A stretch of DNA of 54,385 bases from Pelomonas sp. Root1444 (GTDB lineage Bacteria > Pseudomonadota > Gammaproteobacteria > Burkholderiales > Burkholderiaceae_C). The notes beneath the pieces are model-generated. The model saw only the letters and a program-made list of their open reading frames with translations. It had not been told where the DNA came from and made no database searches. The translations under genes and the position numbers were made by a program. The stretch covers positions 212,699 through 267,083 of the forward strand of contig NZ_LMFP01000008.1 in assembly GCF_001426885.1 (NCBI RefSeq), read 5' to 3'. Numbering within the stretch: position 1 is the first letter of the stretch; the number at the start of each line of letters is the position of its first letter. Shown piece after piece: positions 27,835 through 35,177 of the stretch.

Positions 27835-30192
27835 TCAGAGATCGAACTTCAGCTCGGCGCAATAGCTGCGCTGCGGGTAGGGGTGGAAGTTCCAGTACTT
27901 GGCGTTGTTCAGGTTGTCGATGCCGAACGCGGCGCTCCACTGGCGGTCGATCTTCCACAGCACGCGCAGGTCGGCCGTCGCGTACCGGCTGACACCCATG
28001 TAGGCAAAGCCGTTCACGTCGGCATTGTTCAGCGTGCGGTACTGGCGGCCGCTGTAGCGGGCGGCGAGGCTGGCGCTCCAGTGCGTGTCCAGGCGCCATG
28101 TGGCCAGCGCGGTGGCGCGCCAGCGCGGGATGTTGGGCTGCCACCTGCCGAGCGTGTCACCGGCCGTCGCGACGAAGCCGCGGTTGGCCTTGATCCTGGA
28201 GTCGGTGTAGGTGGCGCTGGCGGACAGGTCCAGCCCCTGGACCAGCCAGTCGGTCGCGGCGAGCGTGGCCTCCAGGCCGGTGGTGCCGATCCTGTCGATG
28301 TTCTGCACGCGGGTGATGTTGCGGTTGGCGGCGGCGTCGAAGGCGGTCTGCGAATACAGCGAGTCCCGCGTCGTCTCGGCGAACAGGGTCAGGCGCGACT
28401 GGAGGGCACCCAGCGTCGTCTCGGCGCTCAGCTCGGCCGTCCAGGATGTCTCGGGCTTCAGGTCAGGATCGTTGATGTATTGGGCATTGGTCGTCGACGT
28501 GGCGCCGTACAGCTCCGCCACCGTGGGCATGCGTACCGCGCGGCCCAGCGAGGCCTTGATGACCGTCTCCGGCGTGGCCTGCCACGACAGCGCCGCCTTG
28601 GGCGACAGGAAGGTCGCGCTGCGCGCCGCGTAGGCCCGGCCGGCGGCGGCGGAGAAGTCGGTGCGGCCGTCGCGCGCCTGCCAGTGCTCGGCGCGCACGC
28701 CCAGCACCGCCTTCCAGTCGTCCGCCGGCAGCCAGGCGTCCTGCGCGTAGGCGCTTTGCAGCCGCGTGCGGCCGCTCACGTTGGAGGTCAGCGCGCTGGC
28801 GCCGTCGGCCAGGTAGTTGCCGACGATGCTGGACGTGGCGTGGCTGAGCTTGTAGCTGTCCTGCTGCACGCCGAGGTCCACCACATGCGCGGTGCCGGCG
28901 GGCCGCCAGATGCCCTTCAGCGCCAGCGTGTGCCAGCCCGTGCCGCTGCCATCGGCCAGCGTGCCGGCGCCACCGGTGCGGGCTGCAGGCTGCGTGTTGG
29001 TGACGGCGTTCTGGCGCTTGTCGTCGGTGCGGTAGTCGTACAGGCTTGCGGCGGCTTCCCAGTCCCATTCGCCGCCGCCGCGGCTCTTGATCGACACGCC
29101 GTGCATCACGTGCAGCAGCTTCTCGCGCGTCAGCGCGAAGTCGGCGCCGGTCAGCGCCGCATAGGGCTTGCCGTCGATGACGATGGCGCCGCTGGTGATG
29201 GTGTCGCCCGCCGCGTTGCGCAGGTAGCTTTCAGAGTTGCCGTCCGCGTCGTTGCGCCACAGGCCCATCACGTAACTGGCCCGCAGCGTGGCGCCGACGT
29301 CGTACGCCAGCTTCAGCTTGAGGTGGTCCTGGCGGGTGCCGTACTGCGTGCCGGCGCCGAGCAGGTACCAGGGCTGGCCGCTGCTGTTGGGCACCAGGAC
29401 GGCGCCCGTCACCGGCGTGCCCTGGGCGGCTGCGGTACCTGCACTGGCCAGCCGGTTGGCAAAGGTCAGCGGCTGGCCGTCGCTGTCGGTGCGGTTCAGG
29501 TTGACCCACCAGCTCAGGTCACCGGCGCGGTCGCCCACGGACGCGCTGGCCTGCCAGGCGCGGTAGGTCGCCTTCGTGCCGTAGAGCTCGAAGGGTTGCG
29601 ACACGTAGGCCAGCTTGGCGTGGGCCTCGAACCGGCTCGGCATGCGCGTCACGTAGTCGACCACGGCGCCGGCCGAATTGCCCGGGTAGGCGGCGGAGAA
29701 CGGGCCGTACATGACGTCCACGCGCGCGATCTCCTCCGGCGTCACCAGCCCCCAGCGCGGCGGGAAGCTCAGGCCGCCGACGCCGTTGCCCAGGTAGTTG
29801 GACAGCAGGATGCCGTCGGCATAGACGGCCGAACGCGCGCTGTTGCCGGTGCCCGAGGCGCGGCTGGACAGGATGGCGTGGTTGTAGTCGCCGATGTAGC
29901 GCTTGCGCACCAGCAGGCTGGGCAGGTACTTCAGCGCGTCTTCCGAGTCGGTCGCGTTGACGCTGCGCTCGATGTCTTCACGCATCACCGTCTCGCGCGT
30001 GGTGGGGATGTTGCTGGGCAGCGAGCTGGGCGAGGCGCCCTGCACGCGCACCAGGGCGAGCTTGGTGCGCGAGGCGGCCGGCGCGGCGGCGAGCGCCTCG
30101 TGCAATTCGGGGTCGCATTCGTCGCAGGCGTGGGCGGAGAAAGCGGCGGCGCAGAGTGCGGCGGCCGCAGCGAGCGGGTGGCATCGGATCAT
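27835..30192 (-). CDS. TonB-dependent outer-membrane receptor, probable copper transporter
   Basis: A 785-residue receptor. The signal peptide ends at FSAHA and the mature protein begins CDECDPELHEAL, a Cys-x-x-Cys-x4-His cluster that could bind metal. A plug domain (about 65-200, with ETVMREDIERSVNATDSEDA and VDVMYGPFSAAYPGNSAGAV) precedes a 22-strand-type barrel that ends in aromatic-rich strands and ELKFDL. Substrate is not readable from the barrel. The flanking DUF2946 and YcnI genes point to copper. I chose MIRCHP at 30192 because it starts a normal signal peptide. No cobalamin riboswitch or Fur box is apparent in the spacer upstream. Confidence 0.88.
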   Translation of the reverse strand: MIRCHPLAAAAALCAAAFSAHACDECDPELHEALAAAPAASRTKLALVRVQGASPSSLPSNIPTTRETVMREDIERSVNATDSEDALKYLPSLLVRKRYIGDYNHAILSSRASGTGNSARSAVYADGILLSNYLGNGVGGLSFPPRWGLVTPEEIARVDVMYGPFSAAYPGNSAGAVVDYVTRMPSRFEAHAKLAYVSQPFELYGTKATYRAWQASASVGDRAGDLSWWVNLNRTDSDGQPLTFANRLASAGTAAAQGTPVTGAVLVPNSSGQPWYLLGAGTQYGTRQDHLKLKLAYDVGATLRASYVMGLWRNDADGNSESYLRNAAGDTITSGAIVIDGKPYAALTGADFALTREKLLHVMHGVSIKSRGGGEWDWEAAASLYDYRTDDKRQNAVTNTQPAARTGGAGTLADGSGTGWHTLALKGIWRPAGTAHVVDLGVQQDSYKLSHATSSIVGNYLADGASALTSNVSGRTRLQSAYAQDAWLPADDWKAVLGVRAEHWQARDGRTDFSAAAGRAYAARSATFLSPKAALSWQATPETVIKASLGRAVRMPTVAELYGATSTTNAQYINDPDLKPETSWTAELSAETTLGALQSRLTLFAETTRDSLYSQTAFDAAANRNITRVQNIDRIGTTGLEATLAATDWLVQGLDLSASATYTDSRIKANRGFVATAGDTLGRWQPNIPRWRATALATWRLDTHWSASLAARYSGRQYRTLNNADVNGFAYMGVSRYATADLRVLWKIDRQWSAAFGIDNLNNAKYWNFHPYPQRSYCAELKFDL

Positions 30193-30272
30193 GGGAATCG
30201 CTTCAGACTGAGCGGGCGTGCGAAGGCACGGCGGCGCCAGGCGTGCGTTCACGCCGGCGGGCGGGCAGGGGC

Positions 30273-30659
30273 TCAGTGCAGGGCGGGCGGCGCGCGGGCC
30301 GGCGCGCTCACCCAGGCATGGGCGGTGCGCGGTGCGCTCCAGAAGCGCTCGGGGGCGCTGAAGGCGAGGTCGCTGCGCAGCAGCGGCAGCAGCCCGGCCG
30401 GCGGCGGTGCCGCCGGGTCAGCACTGCCGTGGTGGCAGGCCGGGCAATGGCCCTGGGCCAGCAGGTCCAGGGCGGCCTCGACCGGCTTGGGCTTGCTGAC
30501 GCCGACCGACGGCGCGCGGCAGACGTCCTGCCAGCCGCCGATGTCACCGCGCGCATGCGCCAGCGCCGCACTGAGGCCCGGCGCCAGCAGCGCCAGCACG
30601 AATACCGCCAGCAGCCACCAGGATTGGCGGCGCGCGCGGGCGTGGGTGAGGCGTGGCAT
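30273..30659 (-). CDS. DUF2946 family protein
   Basis: A 128-residue small protein. A basic N terminus (MPRLTHARARRQS) is followed by one hydrophobic helix (WWLLAVFVLALLAPGLSAAL), likely a signal anchor or signal peptide. The segment GHCPACHHGS (residues 70-79) holds a Cys-x-x-Cys-His-His cluster typical of DUF2946, small proteins often found beside copper receptors and copper chaperones in proteobacteria. The C terminus is Ala/Pro-rich. It is the first gene of the operon with the TonB receptor 80 bases downstream. A role as periplasmic metal-binding partner is inferred. Confidence 0.75.
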   Translation of the reverse strand: MPRLTHARARRQSWWLLAVFVLALLAPGLSAALAHARGDIGGWQDVCRAPSVGVSKPKPVEAALDLLAQGHCPACHHGSADPAAPPPAGLLPLLRSDLAFSAPERFWSAPRTAHAWVSAPARAPPALH

Positions 30660-30682
30660 GGGCGGAAGTTTAGGCGGCACCC

Positions 30683-30703
30683 CCTGCGCGCGCTTGTCGC
30701 AGG
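30683..30703 (-). promoter_or_regulatory. Dyad in the promoter region of the copper-type operon
   Basis: CCTGCG and CGCAGG form a 6-bp inverted repeat separated by nine bases, 24 bases before the DUF2946 start. On the minus strand TTGACC overlaps its upstream half. It may be an operator, but there is no -10 at the 19-base spacing of MerR/CueR promoters, so no regulator can be named. Confidence 0.25.
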
Positions 30704-30778
30704 TCAAGCGGCGCTGCGGCGCGACGTTCTCTCCTTTGGGGTTGCCGGCGGGCCAGGCGCAGGCAGACACTGCGCGCC

Positions 30779-31408
30779 ATGGAAGCCGCCGCGCCGCCGA
30801 AGTCGCTGCCAGCCCGCATGCTCGGCTGGATGGGTGCGGAGGCGCCCAAGCTGATCGCCAGCGTCGTCGTCCTCGTGCTGGGCTTCTGGATCAAGGACTC
30901 GGTGGACCTCGCCATCAAGCAGCGCCAGCTCGACCTCAGCTACACGAAGGAGATGCTGGGCCTGCTGCAGAAGCTCACCGAGGAGGAGGACCTCGACAAA
31001 CTCCGCAACAGCGCGGTCGTGCTGGCGTCGTTTGGCGAGCCGGCGCTGCCGGCCCTGCTGATGGAGCTGCGCCGGCCCGGCCTGCATGCGCTGGCGGCGG
31101 TGTGGGGCCTGGAAGCCATGGCCGTGCGCGAGCCGCAGACCTTGTGCCGCGTGCTGCCGCCGCTGCTGCTCAAACGCAACCGGCACTACGACATCGGCGC
31201 TCACCGCGAGCTGCTGGGCCTGATCGGCGACAACGGCTGCCGCAAGGCGCTGCCGCAGCTGCGCCGCTACCGCGACTTCGTGGACGCCGCCGTGGCCGGC
31301 AAGCCCGCCGAGCTGGGCCAGCGCCTTCGCGATGAAGTGGCCGCGCCGGCCGAGGCCTATCCGCGCCTGAAGCAGGCCGTGGACGAGGCCATCACCAACC
31401 TGGAGTGA
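30779..31408 (+). CDS. Membrane-anchored helical-repeat protein of unknown function
   Basis: A 209-residue protein with one N-terminal membrane helix (about 25-40, LIASVVVLVLGFWI) and a following charged helix (KQRQLDLSYTKEMLGLLQKL). Residues 70-200 look like HEAT/armadillo-type helical pairs (VVLASFGEPALPALLMELR, PGLHALAAVWGLEAMAV, LLGLIGDNGCRKALPQLRRY). I know no named family for it. It opens a cassette with two exported proteins: the next gene starts three bases after its stop. The gene is divergent from the copper-type operon with a 119-base spacer. A scaffold role at the inner membrane is possible. Confidence 0.7.
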   Translation: MEAAAPPKSLPARMLGWMGAEAPKLIASVVVLVLGFWIKDSVDLAIKQRQLDLSYTKEMLGLLQKLTEEEDLDKLRNSAVVLASFGEPALPALLMELRRPGLHALAAVWGLEAMAVREPQTLCRVLPPLLLKRNRHYDIGAHRELLGLIGDNGCRKALPQLRRYRDFVDAAVAGKPAELGQRLRDEVAAPAEAYPRLKQAVDEAITNLE

Positions 31409-31411
31409 TCC

Positions 31412-32206
31412 ATGCTGCGATCCTGCCTGCCGGCCCTGCTGCTGCTTGCCGCGAGCACGCAGGCCGCCGTCGTCAACTGCGCGCCGGCGTCGAGCGGGTT
31501 CACCGTGCTGCTCAGCGAACCCAGCGGCGGCGCGCTGCCCGACCGTGCGGCCGTCGAGCGCTTCCTGAACAAGCTGCAGTTCCAGCTCGACCAGGAGCGC
31601 GACGAACGCTGGATCAACCCGGGTGCCGCGCCGGTGGCCTTCCGCGCCTGCCTCAAGCGCGCGCCGGCGCTGGATGGCAGCGAGTTCAGCGCCGAGGTCG
31701 TCGAGCAGCTCAACGACCAGCGCGTGCTGCTGGAGGTCTGGGGCGTCGTCGAACGCGACGGCACGCCGCCGGCGCTGAGCGCGCAGATCAACTACCTGCT
31801 GGTGCCGCTGCGCTTCGCGGCCGACCAGCGCGAGACGGTGCCGGCCGGCCTGCAGCGCCTGCGCTACCCGGAGGCGGGCGCCGCGCCGACGCAGGACGCC
31901 GTGCAGCTCGTCTCCCGCCCGCTGGACCTGGACGCCTTCATCGCCACCAGCCTGGGGCTGAAGCTGCTGCGCGAACGCGCCTACGAGCCGGCGCACGCCA
32001 ACCTCTGCCGCGCCCACGGGCTGCTGGGCGCCATGCTCAAGCGCGGGCTGACCGGCCGCAGCAAGGCCGAGCTGACATCCCTGCACGCCCATGTGCTGGC
32101 CAGCGCCACGCGCACGCTGCGCGAGGCCCTGGCCGACCCGGCCTACCCCAAGGCCGGCCTGCTGCGCCTGCAGCAGCCGGCCCAACCCTGCGCGGGAGGC
32201 GAATGA
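31412..32206 (+). CDS. Exported protein of unknown function
   Basis: A 264-residue protein with signal peptide MLRSCLPALLLLAASTQA. The mature part begins AVVNCAPASSGFTVLLSEP, and a second Cys lies in FRACLKRAP, so one disulfide is possible. The middle (RFLNKLQFQLDQERDERWI, VVEQLNDQRVLLEVWGVVER) is mixed alpha/beta. The C-terminal third is helical with TPR-like pairs (LKLLRERAYEPAHANLCRAH, LHAHVLASATRTLREALADP). I cannot assign a family. It lies three bases after the helical-repeat gene and overlaps the next gene by ATGA, so the three are almost surely co-translated. Confidence 0.7.
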   Translation: MLRSCLPALLLLAASTQAAVVNCAPASSGFTVLLSEPSGGALPDRAAVERFLNKLQFQLDQERDERWINPGAAPVAFRACLKRAPALDGSEFSAEVVEQLNDQRVLLEVWGVVERDGTPPALSAQINYLLVPLRFAADQRETVPAGLQRLRYPEAGAAPTQDAVQLVSRPLDLDAFIATSLGLKLLRERAYEPAHANLCRAHGLLGAMLKRGLTGRSKAELTSLHAHVLASATRTLREALADPAYPKAGLLRLQQPAQPCAGGE

Positions 32207-33495
32207 TGCTGCGCCGTCTGCTGACGCTCCTGCTGGCCCTGGCGCTCACCGCGCTTACTGCGCTCATGGCGCCCGCGCGGGCCGCGATGTTCAACCGGCC
32301 CTGCTCCGACCCCGTCGTCTTCCGCGGCGCGGCCGTCAACGCGCTGGTGCTGCCCTGGCGGGCCGACGGCGGCTCGGCGGCGCTGCAGGCCGCCAGCCGG
32401 CAGGCCTCGTCGCTGGCGCACCTGCAGCTGCTGATGGGCATGTTGCCGCTGGGCTCGGTGGGCGCCGTGGACCTGGTGGCCGAGCCGGGCGGCGTGTGCG
32501 ATGTGGACGAGGTGCTGGCCCGTGTCAGCCGCGGCGGCGAGAGCGCTGGCAGGCTGGCGCGCGGCCAGGCGGTGCTGGCCCTGTGGGGCCGGCTGTTCGA
32601 GCAGGACGGCGAACTCTTCGTGCAGACCTATCTGCGCTTCTCCCGCCAGGGCGAGGCCGGCCTGATGCCCGAGACGCTGGCGCTGACCTGGGGCGGCGCC
32701 GAGCTGAAGGCCGGCCTGCCGATGCAGGCGCTGGCCTTCGCGCCGCGGCGCATCCGGCTCGACGATCTGGCCCGCATCGACGCCGCCAGCCGCAACGCGC
32801 TGCGCGTGCGCGCGGCGCCGTATGCGGATTCGCCGGGCGTGGAGATCGGCAGCTCGCCGCGCCAGAGCTTTCCCTACTCGGTGACCGAGCAGCGCGGCGA
32901 CTGGCTCAAGCTGGCGCCGATGCGGGCGGGGCTGCCGCAGGGCTGGGTGAAGGCGCGCAGCGGCGACGAGGTGCCCGACTGGTCGCTCTCGCGCTGGCTG
33001 CCCGAACTGGACTACGCCGAGGCCGTGGCCGGCTGGCTGCGGCTGCAGGTGGGGGGCATGAGCGAGGCCGAGCGGGTGCGCATGGCGCGCGATGTCGAGG
33101 CCGGGCTGGCGCGCTATGAGGCGGCCGTGCCGCTGGAGGCGGCACCCGCGGCCTGGGGCCTGGCCGCCGCGCTGCGCGGCCACCTGGCCTGGGCGCGCGG
33201 CGACCGTGCGGCGGCGGCCGCGCTGTTCGCCGCGGCCCGCGAGAGGCTGCCTGCCTCGGCCGCCGCGGCCAATCTGGCGGCGGTGTCGGCGCTCAGCGGC
33301 GTGCCGGCCGGGCCGGACACCGCCCAGCGCCTGGGCCGAGGCCTGCTCGGCGGGCTGGCGCTGGCGCCGGAAGACGCGATGCTGCGCGCCAACCTCGCGG
33401 CGCTGTATCGCATCTATGCCGACAAGCCGGGCTGGAGCCCCTTCGGCGCGACGGAGCTGGCCGAGCGCCAGCAAGTGCTGCGTTCAGCGCGCTAG
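32203..33495 (+). CDS. Exported protein with an SH3-like segment, unknown function
   Basis: A 430-residue protein with signal peptide (LLTLLLALALTALTALMA-PARA). The N-terminal domain begins MFNRPCSDPVVFRG and has a second Cys in GGVCDVDEVL. Around residues 200-255, NALRVRAAPYADSPG, SYPVTEQ-like FPYSVTEQRGDWLKL and GWVKARSG resemble a bacterial SH3 domain, a fold often used to bind cell-wall peptides. The C-terminal 140 residues are Ala-rich helices with TPR-like spacing. The start ATG overlaps the previous stop (ATGA). The gene ends 12 bases inside the convergent M20 gene. No enzyme motif is seen. Confidence 0.7.
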   Translation: MMLRRLLTLLLALALTALTALMAPARAAMFNRPCSDPVVFRGAAVNALVLPWRADGGSAALQAASRQASSLAHLQLLMGMLPLGSVGAVDLVAEPGGVCDVDEVLARVSRGGESAGRLARGQAVLALWGRLFEQDGELFVQTYLRFSRQGEAGLMPETLALTWGGAELKAGLPMQALAFAPRRIRLDDLARIDAASRNALRVRAAPYADSPGVEIGSSPRQSFPYSVTEQRGDWLKLAPMRAGLPQGWVKARSGDEVPDWSLSRWLPELDYAEAVAGWLRLQVGGMSEAERVRMARDVEAGLARYEAAVPLEAAPAAWGLAAALRGHLAWARGDRAAAAALFAAARERLPASAAAANLAAVSALSGVPAGPDTAQRLGRGLLGGLALAPEDAMLRANLAALYRIYADKPGWSPFGATELAERQQVLRSAR

Positions 33496-34704
33496 CAGTT
33501 CGGCCAAGGTGCGTGCGACGACTTGCGTCGCGCGCCGGAGGTCGTCCAGCACCAGGTGCTCGTCGGCGCGCTTGGCATTACTCTCCAGCACCGTGCGCGG
33601 CCCGGCGCCGTAGATGGCGGCCGGGATGCCGTGCGCCGTGTACAGGCGCACGTCGGTGTACAGCGGCGTGCCCGAGGTCGGGATGGGCTCGCCGAACACC
33701 GCCTCGCCATGCTTCTGCAGCGCGGCGATCAGCGGCGCGGCGCCGGGCAGCGGCTTCATGGCATGGGCGAGCAGCAGGCGCTTGATCTCCAGCTTCACGC
33801 CGGGGCTCTGCGCGACGGCGGCCTCGATCAGCGCGCGCACCTCGGCCTCGACGGCGGCCGGGTTCTCCTCGGGGATCATGCGGCGGTCCAGCTTCAGCAC
33901 CACCTTGCCGGGCACGACATTGGTGTTGCTGCCGCCTTCGATGCGGCCCACGTTGAGATAGGGATGCGTGATGCCCGGCACCTCGGACAGCCGCGTCTTC
34001 AGCACGTCGTTGTGCGCGTACAGCGCCGTCAACAGCTTGTTGGCGGCCTGCAGCGCGTCGATGCCGGTGCTGGGGTAGGCCGCATGCGAGGCCAGGCCAT
34101 GCAGCGTCACCTCCATCTGCAGGCAGCCGTTGTGCGCGGTGACGACCTGGTAGCTGAAGCCCGCGGCGATCAGGAAGTCGGGCTTGGTCAGGCCCTGCTT
34201 GAGCAGCCAGCCGGGGCCCAGCTCGCCGCCGAACTCCTCGTCGTAGGTGAAGTGCAGCTCCACGGCACCCTTCAGTGGCAGGCCCGAGTGCTTCAGTGCC
34301 AGCAGCGCGAAGGTGTAGGTCGCGAAGTCGCTCTTGCTGACGGCGGCCGCGCGGCCATACAGCTTGCCATCGACGATCTCGGCGCCATAGGGGTCATGCG
34401 TCCAGCCTTCACCCGGCGGCACCACGTCGCCGTGGGCGTTCAGCGCGATGGTCGGGCCGTAGCTGCTGAAGCGGTGGCGCACGATCAGGTTGGTGACGGA
34501 CTGCATGCCGGCCTTCTTGACCGCGGGTGCGGGCACGGCGTGCTTCTCGACCTCGAAGCCCAGTTCAGCCAGCAGCTCGGCCATGCGGTCCGCATGCGGC
34601 GCGTTGTTGCCGGGCGGGGTGTCGGTGGGGATGCGGACGAGGGCTTGCAGGAAGCGGACTTCGTCGTCGAAGTGGCTGGTGATCCAGGTGTCGGTTGAAT
34701 TCAT
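33484..34704 (-). CDS. M20-fold hydrolase-like protein with altered metal site
   Basis: A 406-residue protein with the M20 (ArgE/DapE-type) order of catalytic and lid domains. H91-G-D93 and the acidic pair E156-E157 in YDEEFGGE are kept, as is the lid His of LASHAAYP. Three other metal ligands appear changed. The bridging Asp of GxGAADxKG is replaced in YGRAAAVSKSD (V122). The acid expected near GEP is replaced in IAAGFSYQ (about A181), and the last His is replaced in SNAKRADEHL (K378). It may be a pseudo-enzyme or use different chemistry. It is the last gene of the puuE/uraD-allC arm, two bases after a small orphan gene, which suggests a role linked to ureides. Confidence 0.75.
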   Translation of the reverse strand: MNSTDTWITSHFDDEVRFLQALVRIPTDTPPGNNAPHADRMAELLAELGFEVEKHAVPAPAVKKAGMQSVTNLIVRHRFSSYGPTIALNAHGDVVPPGEGWTHDPYGAEIVDGKLYGRAAAVSKSDFATYTFALLALKHSGLPLKGAVELHFTYDEEFGGELGPGWLLKQGLTKPDFLIAAGFSYQVVTAHNGCLQMEVTLHGLASHAAYPSTGIDALQAANKLLTALYAHNDVLKTRLSEVPGITHPYLNVGRIEGGSNTNVVPGKVVLKLDRRMIPEENPAAVEAEVRALIEAAVAQSPGVKLEIKRLLLAHAMKPLPGAAPLIAALQKHGEAVFGEPIPTSGTPLYTDVRLYTAHGIPAAIYGAGPRTVLESNAKRADEHLVLDDLRRATQVVARTLAELLAR

Positions 34705-34706
34705 GC

Positions 34707-35168
34707 TCAGTTGGTCGATGTGAAGTCAGCAATGATCTGGCCGTTGGAAAGTGCGATGCATGCCATGAATTCAAGCCGAGCGTCGTGGGATAGCTGGCCC
34801 TCGGTCAAGTGGATCGGTTCATGCAAAGCTTGTGCTTTGCGATGGAGCGCAGCAACTTCTTCGAGTCGTTGTTTGAAGTAGGCCCGGTAGTCCTCCGAAA
34901 GCGTCTCTGCGAACGCGAGAGCGTTGAGATAGCTGCCCACCGCTTGGAACGCAGCCTCTCCTGATAGAACGAAACGCTTTCCAACCTCGATCGCCAGTTC
35001 GGGATGGAGACGCCGAAGTTCTTCGCGACGCGTGTTGAGGTCCGGTGATTCATCGGGTTTGCAGTGGTAAACCGCAAAAAAATATCTCGCGAATGCCTCT
35101 TCGCTGCCATCTAGCGTTTCCTCCAGCGCATTCGTGGAGGCGAACCTCAGACGCAATTGCTGGTTCAT
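34707..35168 (-). CDS. Orphan protein of unknown function, lower GC
   Basis: A 153-residue protein, probably cytosolic and mostly helical (EEAFARYFFAVYHCKPDES, RREELRRLHPELAIEVGKRF, EDYRAYFKQRLEEVAALHRK). I recognise no family. The DNA is about 47-58% GC in the stretches I counted, against about 70% around it, so it looks recently acquired. Yet it is fitted tightly into the purine-catabolism arm: nine bases after the UraD-AllC stop and two bases before the M20-like start. The start MNQQLRLRF is the first ATG after the upstream gene. It may be a late insertion that kept the operon intact. Confidence 0.65.
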   Translation of the reverse strand: MNQQLRLRFASTNALEETLDGSEEAFARYFFAVYHCKPDESPDLNTRREELRRLHPELAIEVGKRFVLSGEAAFQAVGSYLNALAFAETLSEDYRAYFKQRLEEVAALHRKAQALHEPIHLTEGQLSHDARLEFMACIALSNGQIIADFTSTN

Positions 35169-35177
35169 TAGGCGCCT

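Noticed and set aside
27835..30192. Lipoprotein signal in the TonB receptor (Cys after AHA)
   Set aside because: The residues before the Cys (S-A-H-A) do not make a lipobox, and a lipidated N terminus is not expected for a receptor of this type; ordinary signal peptidase cleavage fits better.
30193..30272. Cobalamin riboswitch or Fur box before the TonB receptor
   Set aside because: The 80-base gap is too short for a B12 riboswitch, and none of the conserved B12-box strings or an A/T-rich Fur palindrome is present.
30683..30703. MerR/CueR-type operator before the DUF2946 gene
   Set aside because: A dyad and a TTGACC exist, but no -10 hexamer lies at the 19-base spacing that defines this promoter class. 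It is kept only as a low-confidence dyad.
27883..31335. A plus-strand open frame of more than 1100 codons across the TonB receptor and DUF2946 genes
   Set aside because: The product is Arg/Gly/Ala/Val-rich without a recognisable fold; the receptor on the other strand is certain.
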